From: Nocardioides ganghwensis
Lineage (GTDB): Bacteria > Actinomycetota > Actinomycetes > Propionibacteriales > Nocardioidaceae
Direction: 5' to 3'
Assembly (NCBI RefSeq): GCF_014779655.1
Contig: NZ_JACXYX010000017.1
Location: 49,192-113,191, forward strand
Length of the DNA stretch: 64,000 nt
The translations under genes were made by a program, and so were the position numbers. Positions within the stretch are counted from its first letter, which is position 1; every line of letters starts with the position of its first letter. Under the pieces are notes generated by a model that saw nothing but the letters and a program-made list of their open reading frames with translations, ran no database searches and was not told the origin of the DNA. Shown here one piece after another: positions 15,828-23,704 of this stretch.

Positions 15828-16778
15828 GTGACCCGCTACGACGACCTGCTCGCCTCGGTCGGCAACACCCCTCTCGTGGGGCTGCCGCGGCTGTCCCCGA
15901 GCCCGGACGTACGCCTCTGGGCCAAGCTCGAGGACCGCAACCCGACCGGCTCGATCAAGGACCGCCCGGCGCTGAGGATGATCGAGCAGGCCGAGGCCGA
16001 CGGCACCCTGCGCCCCGGCTGCACGATCCTGGAGCCGACCAGCGGCAACACCGGCATCTCCCTGGCGATGGCGGCCAAGCTCAAGGGCTACCGCATCGTC
16101 TGCGTGATGCCCGAGAACACCTCCGAGGAGCGCCGCCAGCTGCTCCGCATGTGGGGCGCCGAGATCGTGTCCTCACCGGCGGCCGGCGGGTCCAACGAGG
16201 CCGTCCGGGTCGCGAAGAAGATCGCGGCCGAGCACCCCGACTGGGTGATGCTCTACCAGTACGGCAACGAGGCCAACGCCCTCGCGCACGAGGAGGGCAC
16301 CGGCCCCGAGCTCCTCGCCGACCTCCCGGAGATCACCCACTTCGTGGCCGGGCTCGGCACGACCGGCACGCTCATGGGCGTCTCCCGCTTCTTCCGTGGG
16401 GCCAAGCCGGACGTACGCATCGTCGCCGCCGAGCCGCGCTACGGCGAGCTCGTCTACGGCCTGCGCAACCTCGACGAGGGGTTCGTCCCCGAGCTCTACG
16501 ACGCCTCGCTGATCGACTCGCGCTTCAGCGTCGGCCCCCGCGACGCCGTACGCCGGGTCCGCGAGCTGCTCGAGCTCGAGGGCATCTTCGCCGGCATCTC
16601 GACCGGGGCGATCCTCCACGCGGCGCTCGGCCAGGCGGCCAAGGCGGTCAAGGCGGGGGAGTCCGCCGACATCGCGTTCATCGTCTGCGACGGCGGCTGG
16701 AAGTACCTCTCCACCGGCGCCTACGAGGGCACCATCGACGATGCCGAGGACGCGCTCGACGGCCAGCTCTGGGCCTGA
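15828..16778 (+). CDS. cysM: CysO-dependent cysteine synthase CysM
   Basis: A 316-residue pyridoxal-phosphate enzyme that makes CysO-bound cysteine from O-phosphoserine and CysO-thiocarboxylate, a route resistant to oxidative stress. The PLP lysine is Lys44 in NPTGSIKDRPA; the substrate loop EPTSGNTGISLAMAAK and the phosphate-binding loop GLGTTGTLMG are intact. The conserved C-terminal segment that closes the active site in mycobacterial CysM is present. It starts with GTG after cysO and is the last gene of this block. Directly downstream is a short genomic repeat and then the broken DUF222 gene. Confidence 0.93.
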   Translation: MTRYDDLLASVGNTPLVGLPRLSPSPDVRLWAKLEDRNPTGSIKDRPALRMIEQAEADGTLRPGCTILEPTSGNTGISLAMAAKLKGYRIVCVMPENTSEERRQLLRMWGAEIVSSPAAGGSNEAVRVAKKIAAEHPDWVMLYQYGNEANALAHEEGTGPELLADLPEITHFVAGLGTTGTLMGVSRFFRGAKPDVRIVAAEPRYGELVYGLRNLDEGFVPELYDASLIDSRFSVGPRDAVRRVRELLELEGIFAGISTGAILHAALGQAAKAVKAGESADIAFIVCDGGWKYLSTGAYEGTIDDAEDALDGQLWA

Positions 16779-16785
16779 GAGGCCT

Positions 16786-16820
16786 GTGGTTGAGGTGCGA
16801 GCGCAGCGAGCGTCGAAACC
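16786..16820 (-). repeat. 35-base interspersed repeat, copy 1 (intergenic)
   Basis: The reverse complement of this stretch (beginning GGTTTCGACGCTCGC and ending CACCTCAACCAC) matches 32 of 35 positions with another copy at 17713-17748 in the opposite orientation. It lies 8 bases after the cysM stop. Short intergenic repeats of this kind are common in Nocardioides-like genomes; that statement is from memory, and copy number needs a genome search. Confidence 0.6.
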
Positions 16821-16884
16821 AGTCTGAGAAGCCAGGCCAGCAACCGACTACAGCCAGGGTCCTTGTCGGTGGGTTTCCGTAGAA

Positions 16885-16900
16885 TCGAACGCATGATCGA
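16885..16900. promoter_or_regulatory. lexA box: Probable LexA/SOS box at start of DUF222 gene
   Basis: TCGAAC-GCAT-GATCGA differs by one base from the actinobacterial SOS box TCGAAC-N4-GTTCGA. It overlaps the ATG start at 16893. Some mycobacterial 13E12/DUF222 genes are known LexA targets, which supports the call. Confidence 0.5.
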
Positions 16901-18363
16901 CACGCTGGCAGACGGAGCACGAGGGGTCGCAGACGACCTCTCGGCCTCCGAGCTGCTCGCCTCGATCAAGGCCTCCTGCGACCTCGAGCACGCCGAGGCC
17001 GCCCGCCAGCTCGTCCTCGCCGCCCGGTGGGCCGACCTCCACCCGCCGGAGTCGATCCACGACGCGGCCTCGTTCACGGTTCCGGGGTGAGCACGAGGAG
17101 CCCATTGCCGGCGAGGGTGCGCCGTTGGTGGCGGAGTTCTGTGTCGCCGAGCTCGGCGCCGTGCTCGGGATCTCGACCACGGCGGCGAAGAAGCTCATCG
17201 GGCACGCGTTGGAGCTGCGCCACCGGCTTCCGCGGTTGTGGGGCCAGGTCCTCGCCGGGCAGGTGCCGGCGTGGCGGGCACGGTCGGTTGCGGAGACCAC
17301 CATCCACTCCTCGCCTGCTTTGACTCGCGAGGCGGCGGGGTTCGTCGACTCCCAGGTCGCGGCCGTGGCCGGGCGCATCGGGCAGGCGCAGCTCGACCGG
17401 CTCCTCGCGGAGACGATCAGGCGCTACGACCTCGCCACCGCCGACCCCACCGCCGACCCCGAGGACGGCTACCTGGCCGTCGACCCGCGGCACGTCACCG
17501 TCGACAAGGACGACGTGCACTACGCCGGCACCCTGCACCTCGAGGCCGACCTCGACCTCGCCGACGCCCTCGACCTCGACCGCGCCGTCGCGCACCACGC
17601 AGCAGTCCAGACGGCCCTCGGATCCCAGCTGTCACTCGACGCGCGTCGGGCCAAGGCGCTCGGGGAGCTTGCCCGGCAACAGACCGCGCTCGACCTCCAC
17701 GCTGACCGCGGTGGTCTCGAGGCTCGCTCCGCTCGCACCTCAACCACCGAAGGCACCGAAGCCACCGACACCGCGGATGACCTGCCCGCGGCTCGTGAGG
17801 TCGTGATCCACGCCCACTTCGACGCCAGCATGTCCGGCGAGCAGACGGTGTTCGGTCCCACGGGCCGGAGCGAGAACGGCCAGCGACTCGTGCTGCTCGA
17901 GCAGATCCGCTCCTGGTGCGCCGACAGCCGCACGAAGGTCACCATCAAGCCCGTCATCGACCTCAACGCCCAGCTCACCGCGCCGGACTACGACATACCC
18001 GACCGCATCCGCGAGCAAGTTCAGCTCCGCGATCGCACCTGCGTGTTCCCGTCGTGCACCAGACCTGCCCGCGGCTGCGACATCGACCACATCACCGCCT
18101 ACGACCACCACGCCGAAGCCGAGGGCAGGCCCCAACCCGGACCCACAAGGACTGACAACCTCGCCTGCCTGTGCCGGTTCCACCACCGTCTCAAGACCCA
18201 CTCCGCCTGGAACTACGACATGACCGCGCCCGGAGTGTTCGAGTGGACCAGCCCGCACGGTCACCGCTACCGCCGCGACCACACCGGCACCACCGCCCTC
18301 GACCCACCCGACCCACCGCATCTGTCCGCAGCACCGGGCATCCTCCGACCACGCCGACCATGA
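16893..18363 (+). pseudogene. DUF222 (13E12 repeat)/HNH endonuclease gene with frameshift
   Basis: One gene is split in two frames. From ATG 16893 the DUF222 start (ELLASIKASCDLEHAEAARQ) runs to a TGA at 17088. The same protein continues in the next frame from about 17087 (GEHEEPIAGEGAPLVAEF) to 18363. Dropping one G from the run at 17084-17087 restores about 489 residues. The C-terminal HNH domain has CVFPSCTRPARGCDIDHITA, then TDNLACLCRFHHRLKTH, with all metal-site residues. A 36-base genomic repeat lies in frame inside it (17713-17748). The family is mobile-like and multi-copy; its function is uncertain, presumably DNA cleavage. A probable SOS box overlaps the start. A sequencing error in the G run is the main alternative. 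Confidence 0.75.
17713..17748 (+). repeat. 36-base interspersed repeat, copy 2 (inside HNH coding sequence)
   Basis: This copy begins GGTCTCGAGGCTCGC and ends CACCTCAACCACC. It sits in the DUF222-HNH linker, where it is read as GGLEARSARTSTT without breaking the frame. Its length is a multiple of three. It is the inverse of copy 1 at 16786-16820, about 0.9 kb away. Confidence 0.6.
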
Positions 18364-18421
18364 CCCCGCCCGCACCCCGCCGAGAGGGCTCCGGCGGGGC
18401 TGCTGGCACGTCGTCACGTGT

Positions 18422-18661
18422 CCTGCGGCGGTCGTCCGTCAACTGCGCGGGGACGGGTACGCGATCGAGCAACTGCTCGGCGCGTACGGCGGCATGGGCA
18501 GCATCAACGACGTGGTGATCAACAACGACAGCGGGAATGGCACCAGCGAACGCGAGGGCGAGGCGACCACCACCGCCGAGCTGCGGACGCTGCTGAGCGC
18601 TGAGCCGCGGATCGGCACCACATCGGTTGCGAGTCGACCCAGTGTCCGTTCGTCGACGTGA
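18422..18661 (+). pseudogene. 5'-truncated remnant of a small conserved protein
   Basis: Read from 18422 in frame to the TGA at 18659-18661, this region encodes a protein-like stretch: VRQLRGDGYAIEQLLGAYGG, then MGSINDVVINNDSGNG and AELRTLLSAEPRIGTT. No start codon lies in frame until an internal ATG in GAYGGMGS, and the conserved-looking part begins before it. The likely explanation is that the 5' end was lost next to the HNH gene. The LLGAYGGMGS-x-ND pattern recalls a small family of unknown function, possibly DUF6966, but I am not sure. Without a start it is unlikely to be expressed. Confidence 0.5.
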
Positions 18662-18695
18662 CCCCACTGAGGCCGGACGTCCCAGCCGACCGCCC

Positions 18696-19412
18696 TCACG
18701 TGCCGCTGCTCTCGGCGGGACCGGCAAGCAGAGGCAGCTTGAGCCTCGACCGCTGGAGGTTCACGCCCTCCAGCACCTCGCCGACGAACAGCGGGTGGTC
18801 GTCCCGGACCAGCCGGAGCCACTCACGGGAACGCTCCACGTACGGGACGAAGAAGTCTCGGTCGTCCGCCAGCCGGATGATCCTGCTGAAGTAGTGCTCG
18901 GCAGCGTCGACATCGCCCGCCAACCCGCTGGAGACAGCCGCGTGCCACGTCGGCCAGCCGGCCGACACCTCGTCACGGCTGATGCCGTCGCGGTCCATGA
19001 TGTCGGCGATCCGCGCCTCCTCCTGACGCACGCAGGCGCGCGCCGCCGAGGCCACGTCCGGCACGAGGGCCCGGTAGCGGTGCACCTCCTCGATCGCCCG
19101 TGCCACCACGTCCTCCACGGCGACGGTCCACTGCTCCTCGTCCTCGAAGAACGCGCCCGCACCCGTGACCCGGTTCCCGAGGTCCATGGACAGTCCGGTG
19201 CCACGGTCTTCCCCGAGCCGCCACAGCCAGTGGAGGAAGACGTTGAGGTAGGTCGCCTTCGCGAACCCCGACGGCTGGAAGTCCACGTAGAGCACCCACC
19301 AGCCGTGGTCCTCCTGCCACGTCCGGGACCTGCCCCTCTGGGTCAGGCCCATCGGCCGCAACATCGCCTGGGCGTGGGACGTCAGGATCCTGTTGTGGGG
19401 CTCGGTCGGCAC
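18696..19412 (-). CDS. Hypothetical protein, DUF4304-like
   Basis: A 238-residue soluble protein. The segment MLRPMGLTQRGRSRTWQEDH, then GWWVLYVDFQPSGFAKATYL, resembles DUF4304-type proteins, in which a 'full-length lysate-like' domain with conserved Trp and Gln-Ser residues is found near toxin-immunity and phage-related genes; function is unknown. The C-terminal half is helical with many charged residues (VEDVVARAIEEVHRYRALVP). GTG 19412 is chosen because upstream in-frame sequence is low-complexity and overlaps the divergent gene's promoter. It lies in the accessory block beside the broken HNH gene, which may mean acquisition by transfer; this is inference. Confidence 0.55.
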   Translation of the reverse strand: MPTEPHNRILTSHAQAMLRPMGLTQRGRSRTWQEDHGWWVLYVDFQPSGFAKATYLNVFLHWLWRLGEDRGTGLSMDLGNRVTGAGAFFEDEEQWTVAVEDVVARAIEEVHRYRALVPDVASAARACVRQEEARIADIMDRDGISRDEVSAGWPTWHAAVSSGLAGDVDAAEHYFSRIIRLADDRDFFVPYVERSREWLRLVRDDHPLFVGEVLEGVNLQRSRLKLPLLAGPAESSGT

Positions 19413-19491
19413 GGCTCGAGTGTGCCCCACCTCGACGCCTCGCGCAGGGGAAGCGGCCGGCACGAGGGGAGGGAAAGCGTAGGCTCCGAGC

Positions 19492-20124
19492 ATGCCCCGG
19501 CCCGCCCGCGTCGCCGCCGTGGTCGCCCTCGCCCTCGCCCTGCTCGCCCCGCCCGCGACGGCGTCCGGGGCCGAGGCCCGCGAGCACCGGCGTACGCCCG
19601 GCGCGGGCGAGCAGACGGCCGAGGCGTACGCCGTGCCCGTACGCCGACGCGTCACCTACTCGGTCACCACCCGGGGCCGGATCACCGCCTCGCTGAGGGT
19701 GTTCCGGCGCCAGGCGCAGGAGACCTTCGAGCACCCGCGCGGCTGGCGGGCCGGGGGAGTGCAGTTCCGCCGGGTACGCCGGGGCGGGGACTTCACCCTC
19801 GTGCTCGCCGCCGCCGGGACGCTGCCGTCCTTCGCAGCCGGCTGCTCCGTGCAGTGGTCGTGCCGGGTCGGGCGCCACGTCGTCATCAACCAGCTGCGGT
19901 GGACGAAGGCGTCCCCGGCGTGGAACGCGGCCGGCCGGTCCGTGCGCGACTACCGCCACATGGTCGTCAACCACGAGACCGGCCACTGGCTCGGCCTCGG
20001 GCACGCGTCGTGCCGCGGGGCCGGCAGGGCGCCGGTGATGATGCAGCAGTCCAAGGGCACCGGCGGCTGCCGGTTCAACCCGTGGCCCCTGCCCGGCGAG
20101 GCCGCCGCGGTCAGGCGGCGGTGA
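19492..20124 (+). CDS. Secreted DUF3152 zinc-metalloprotease-like protein
   Basis: A 210-residue exported protein. A Sec signal peptide (AAVVALALALLAPPATASGA) is followed by a spacer and a DUF3152 domain. The zinc-binding motif HETGHWLGLGH (about residues 163-173) matches H-E-x-x-H-x-x-G-x-x-H of metzincin-type peptidases, and downstream PVMMQQSKG supplies the Met-turn-like segment. Two cysteines around AAGCSVQWSCRV may pair. DUF3152 proteins are common in actinobacteria, and their substrate is unknown. It lies in a run of exported proteins that includes the CotH-like and phosphatase-like genes. Confidence 0.82.
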   Translation: MPRPARVAAVVALALALLAPPATASGAEAREHRRTPGAGEQTAEAYAVPVRRRVTYSVTTRGRITASLRVFRRQAQETFEHPRGWRAGGVQFRRVRRGGDFTLVLAAAGTLPSFAAGCSVQWSCRVGRHVVINQLRWTKASPAWNAAGRSVRDYRHMVVNHETGHWLGLGHASCRGAGRAPVMMQQSKGTGGCRFNPWPLPGEAAAVRRR

Positions 20125-20139
20125 TCACCGGGCCGGGGC

Positions 20140-21690
20140 TCACCTGAGGTTGTCCCGGATCACCACGGTCGCGACGTGCGGGGAGCCGATGACCAGCTCG
20201 CGCGACGAGCCCGTCAGCAGCACGCGCAGGTTCTCGCGTCCCTCGGTGACTGCGTCGTCGAGGATCCGCACCGGGACCCAGCGCTCCTTCTCCCCGGGCG
20301 CGAAGGTGACCTGCCCCTGCTCGTCGACGTAGTCCTCGCCGGGCGTCGCACTGCCGGCCCGCAGGCTCCAGCTGACCTGGACCGTCGTCTCGGCCGGGGA
20401 CTGCAGCTGCACCGGCACCCACACGGTGCGCTCGCGCTCCTCGGTCGCCTGCCGGGTGCCGCCGAGGCGCACCTCGTTCTTGCTCAGCCACTCGATCCGC
20501 TTGGTGAGCCAGTCGCCGAGGTAGGCGACCTCGCCGTCGAAGGTCTTCGCGTGGTGGGTCCACTCGAGGTCGCCCGACTCGTGCCACTGCTTCCAGTCGG
20601 CCTGGGCGGCCGGAGCCAGCGTCGCCGCGGCCGCGGGGAGCTGGGACACGACCTCGCGCACGGCGGGCCGCAGGCGCGCCCACCGGCTCTTCACGCGAGC
20701 GGAGAAGGCGGGGTCCTCGAGCATGCGCGCCACCCAGTGGCGTCCCTCCCGGGTGTGCCACACGTCCGGCGGGCCGTAGTCGCGCCACCGCGTGCCGGCG
20801 CTCAGGTCGAAGTCCCAGACGGGACCGAAGACGAACTTCTTGCCGGGCACCCAGCTGAAGTGGACGCTGGACTGGAAGTTGGAGTCCTGGTTGGAGAACA
20901 GCTCCTCGACGAGGTACCAGTCGATGATCCGGCGGACGTTGACGTACTTGGCGTAACCGCGGGTGGGGTGGGCGAACGAGGGGCCGTAGAGGACCTTCTC
21001 GAAGCGCCGCACGGCGCCCCTGACCTCGCGGCGCTGCCGCTTGGTGATCTCGTCGGGGTCCTTGAACGCCACCGCCGTCCCGCGACCGGTGCGGAACCCG
21101 GGCTCGTCGTCGCGGAGGTAGCGACGGTTGATCTCGAGGAGGTAGCCGTCGTCGGGCAGGTCGACGCGACCCTTCCCCACCTCGACCTGCTCGGTGAGCA
21201 TGTAGAGCCCCTGCACCTGGCCGTTGAGGACGACCTCGACGAAGCGGAAACGCGGGGTCCACGCCAGCCGCGTCTGGGCCGCCACGGCGAAGGCGGCCGC
21301 CGTACGCAGGCCGCTGCGGTCTCCGTAGCCGGCCAGGAGCACCCACTCGTCGAAGGGACGCGACCCGATCAGCGCGGCGTCCTCCTCCAGCTTGAGCTTG
21401 TAGGGCTTCTTGGGCCAGCCCCACGTGGAGTTGCCGCGCCCGCGGACCTCGGTGACGTGGGTGACGCCGTCGAGGGTCACGGTGCCGGGGACGTAGTCCT
21501 CGCGGCCCACGGCCACACCGCCGGTGTCGATGACGAGCTGGGTGGTCGGAGTCGGCGGCCAGCCCACGGAGGCGGCGCTCTTGTCGGGCGCCTGCACTGC
21601 GGACGTACGCCCGGACGCCGGAGCCAGCAGGACGGTCGACGCCGCCACCGCGAGCGCGGTCGCCACTGACAGGTTCCTCAGGACGGACAT
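20140..21690 (-). CDS. Secreted CotH-kinase family protein with Calx-beta domain
   Basis: A 516-residue exported protein with a good ribosome-binding site (GAGGAGG) before ATG 21690 and a signal peptide ending near PASGRTSA. Residues 60-400 form a CotH domain: VRGRGNSTWGWPKKPYKLKL, then QGLYMLTEQVEVG, DGYLLEINRRY and the catalytic-type FGPVWDFDLSAGT. CotH proteins are atypical secreted kinases that phosphorylate surface proteins in Bacillus. The last 110 residues resemble a Calx-beta repeat (SATPGEDYVDEQGQVTFAPG, ILDDAVTEGRENLRVLL), which binds calcium. The partner is unknown. It is cotranscribed possibly with the phosphodiesterase-like gene upstream on the same strand, 54 bases away. Confidence 0.87.
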   Translation of the reverse strand: MSVLRNLSVATALAVAASTVLLAPASGRTSAVQAPDKSAASVGWPPTPTTQLVIDTGGVAVGREDYVPGTVTLDGVTHVTEVRGRGNSTWGWPKKPYKLKLEEDAALIGSRPFDEWVLLAGYGDRSGLRTAAAFAVAAQTRLAWTPRFRFVEVVLNGQVQGLYMLTEQVEVGKGRVDLPDDGYLLEINRRYLRDDEPGFRTGRGTAVAFKDPDEITKRQRREVRGAVRRFEKVLYGPSFAHPTRGYAKYVNVRRIIDWYLVEELFSNQDSNFQSSVHFSWVPGKKFVFGPVWDFDLSAGTRWRDYGPPDVWHTREGRHWVARMLEDPAFSARVKSRWARLRPAVREVVSQLPAAAATLAPAAQADWKQWHESGDLEWTHHAKTFDGEVAYLGDWLTKRIEWLSKNEVRLGGTRQATEERERTVWVPVQLQSPAETTVQVSWSLRAGSATPGEDYVDEQGQVTFAPGEKERWVPVRILDDAVTEGRENLRVLLTGSSRELVIGSPHVATVVIRDNLR

Positions 21691-21744
21691 GGGTGCCTCC
21701 TCGGCCCGAGGGACCGGGCGACGGTGGGATTCGGTCAGATCAGA

Positions 21745-22788
21745 TCACTGCGCGAGTGAGACGTCGAGACCGAGCGCCGAGTTGTGCTCACTTCCGGGTA
21801 CGGGATCGAGGTCGAGCAGGTCGAGCGTGAGGTTGGCGAGGTCGCCGTTGCGTACGGGCTGCACGGACTGCCCGTAGGTGGTGCGCCGGGTGCCGGGGTC
21901 GCGGCGGTCGTCGGGGTTGAGGTCGTAGAGGTCGGCCCCGACGGCCACGCCGGGGCCCGCCACCATGAAGGCGATGCGGTAGTTGGCGAAGCGGCGCGCG
22001 TCGGAGTGGCTGTCGCCGAGGCCGCCGTGGTCGCTGGTCACGATGGTCGCCGTGCCGGCGTCGAGCTGCGGGTCGGACTCGACTGCCGCGACGATGCCGC
22101 CGAGCAGGGCGTCGACCTGCCTCACGGAGCGGAGGTATGGCTTCGACATGAAGCCCTTGTCGTGCCCGACGGAGTCGGGGAGGGAGAAGTGCACGAAGCG
22201 GAACGCGCGGTCGTGGTCGCGGAGGTCGCGCCGCACGGCGCGGGCCAGGAGGCCGTTGTCGAGCTGGATCCGGGTCTTGTCGATCGCCAGCGGCCAGCTG
22301 CGCTTCCACAGCGAGAACTTGGTCTTGCTCGCGAAGAGGGCGGTGGACCCGCCGGCGGCGCTGATCGAGGTGAACACCGACTCCACCCGCTTGCCCGCGG
22401 CGGCCTGGACCGTGGCGGGGCGGCGGCGGTCGTCGTTCCACGTGACGCCGTGTCCGCCCGTGTCCGCCTCGACCCGGCGTCCGGTGACCATGCCGGTGTG
22501 GTTGGGGAGCGTGATCGTCAGCTCGTTCTCGGTGCGCGCGTTGAGGGTGGACGCCCCCGACGCCATGAAGGCGTGCAGGTGCGGGGTGCCCTGGGGGCCG
22601 AGGATCCGCAGCGCCTCGGGGTTGAGGCCGTCGATCGAGATCGCGAGGACCGACTCGACGGCGTTGTCCGCGGACACGCGCGTGTCCGGCGGCGTGCTGC
22701 TGGACGCCAGCTGAGCGGGCGCCGACATCAGGCACAGCCCGACGGCGGCGCAGGCGATCACGGAGGCGAGCACGGAGCGGGGAGTCAC
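21745..22788 (-). CDS. Secreted alkaline-phosphatase-superfamily phosphodiesterase
   Basis: A 347-residue exported hydrolase starting at GTG 22788 with a signal peptide (ASVIACAAVGLCLMSAPAQ). The alkaline-phosphatase superfamily metal sites are seen: Asp in VLAISIDGLN, the nucleophile Thr in LPNHTGMVTGR, Asp/His in SLPDSVGHD, and Asp-His in VTSDHGGLGD. The order and the NHTGMVTG motif place it with type I phosphodiesterase/nucleotide pyrophosphatase proteins, which cleave phosphodiester bonds of nucleotides or lipids outside the cell. The substrate is unknown. It precedes the CotH-like gene on the same strand and may be its operon partner. Confidence 0.86.
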   Translation of the reverse strand: MTPRSVLASVIACAAVGLCLMSAPAQLASSSTPPDTRVSADNAVESVLAISIDGLNPEALRILGPQGTPHLHAFMASGASTLNARTENELTITLPNHTGMVTGRRVEADTGGHGVTWNDDRRRPATVQAAAGKRVESVFTSISAAGGSTALFASKTKFSLWKRSWPLAIDKTRIQLDNGLLARAVRRDLRDHDRAFRFVHFSLPDSVGHDKGFMSKPYLRSVRQVDALLGGIVAAVESDPQLDAGTATIVTSDHGGLGDSHSDARRFANYRIAFMVAGPGVAVGADLYDLNPDDRRDPGTRRTTYGQSVQPVRNGDLANLTLDLLDLDPVPGSEHNSALGLDVSLAQ

Positions 22789-22879
22789 CGCACGACCCTA
22801 ACCCGGCTCACGCCGTGTGACCGGGACGACGCACGCGATGGCGTGACCGGCGGCGGGCCGAGCGCCTAGCCTGCTGCCT

Positions 22880-23704
22880 GTGCCGACCCCGACCCCGCGG
22901 ATGACCGCCGATGCCCCCATCGGCATCTTCGACTCCGGTTTCGGTGGCCTGACCGTCGCGCGCTCGGTGATCGACCAGCTGCCCCACGAGTCGGTGGTCT
23001 ACCTCGGCGACACGGCACGCCAGCCCTACGGCCAGAAGCCGATCGGCGAGGTCCGCGAGTACGCCCTCGAGTGCCTCGACCACCTCTACGACCAGGGCGT
23101 GAAGGCACTCGTCATCGCGTGCAACTCGGCCAGCGCCGCGATGCTCCGCGACGCCCGCGAGCGCTACGACGTCCCCGTCGTCGAGGTGATCCTCCCCGCC
23201 GCCCGCCGCGCCGCCGCCGCGACCCGCAACCGCAGGGTCGGCGTCATCTGCACCCGCGCGACCGCGAGCTCGATGGCGTACGACGACGCGTTCGCCGCGG
23301 CGCCCCACCTCGACCTGCACATCCAGGCGTGTCCCCGCTTCGTCGACTTCGTCGAGCAGGGCGTGACCGGTGGCGACGAGCTGCTCGCCGCCGCCCACGA
23401 CTACCTCGACCCGCTGGTGGAGGCCGGGGTCGACACGCTGATCCTCGGCTGCACCCACTACCCGCTGCTGACGGGGGTGATCTCGTACGTCATGGGGGAC
23501 GAGGTCACCCTCGTGAGCTCGGCGGAGGAGTGCGCCAAGGACGTCTACAAGATGCTCGCGAGCACGGGGTTGATGCGCGCGGACGGCGAGCCCGACTACA
23601 CGTTCGCCACCACCGGCAGCCCCGAGGACTTCGCGACCGTCGGCCGCCGCTTCCTCGGCGCGGAGCTGCTCAGCGCCAGCCAGTTCGCCGGGGGCGTGCG
23701 ATGA
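22880..23704 (+). CDS. murI: Glutamate racemase
   Basis: A 274-residue cofactor-independent racemase that makes D-glutamate for peptidoglycan. The start PIGIFDSGFGGLTVARSVID is diagnostic. The two catalytic cysteines lie in VIACNSASAAML and ILGCTHYPLLTG, and YLGDTARQPYG carries substrate contacts. GTG 22880 gives seven extra residues before ATG 22901; either start is possible. It overlaps the metallo-beta-lactamase gene by four bases (ATGA). murI followed by this hydrolase, rph and rdgB is the conserved mycobacterial order. Here the order resumes after a 6-kb accessory block. Confidence 0.94.
   Translation: MPTPTPRMTADAPIGIFDSGFGGLTVARSVIDQLPHESVVYLGDTARQPYGQKPIGEVREYALECLDHLYDQGVKALVIACNSASAAMLRDARERYDVPVVEVILPAARRAAAATRNRRVGVICTRATASSMAYDDAFAAAPHLDLHIQACPRFVDFVEQGVTGGDELLAAAHDYLDPLVEAGVDTLILGCTHYPLLTGVISYVMGDEVTLVSSAEECAKDVYKMLASTGLMRADGEPDYTFATTGSPEDFATVGRRFLGAELLSASQFAGGVR

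Noticed and set aside
17125..18363. The HNH part as an independent gene starting at GTG 17125
   Set aside because: Conserved DUF222 sequence continues upstream of this codon in the same frame and joins the first part after a single-base correction.
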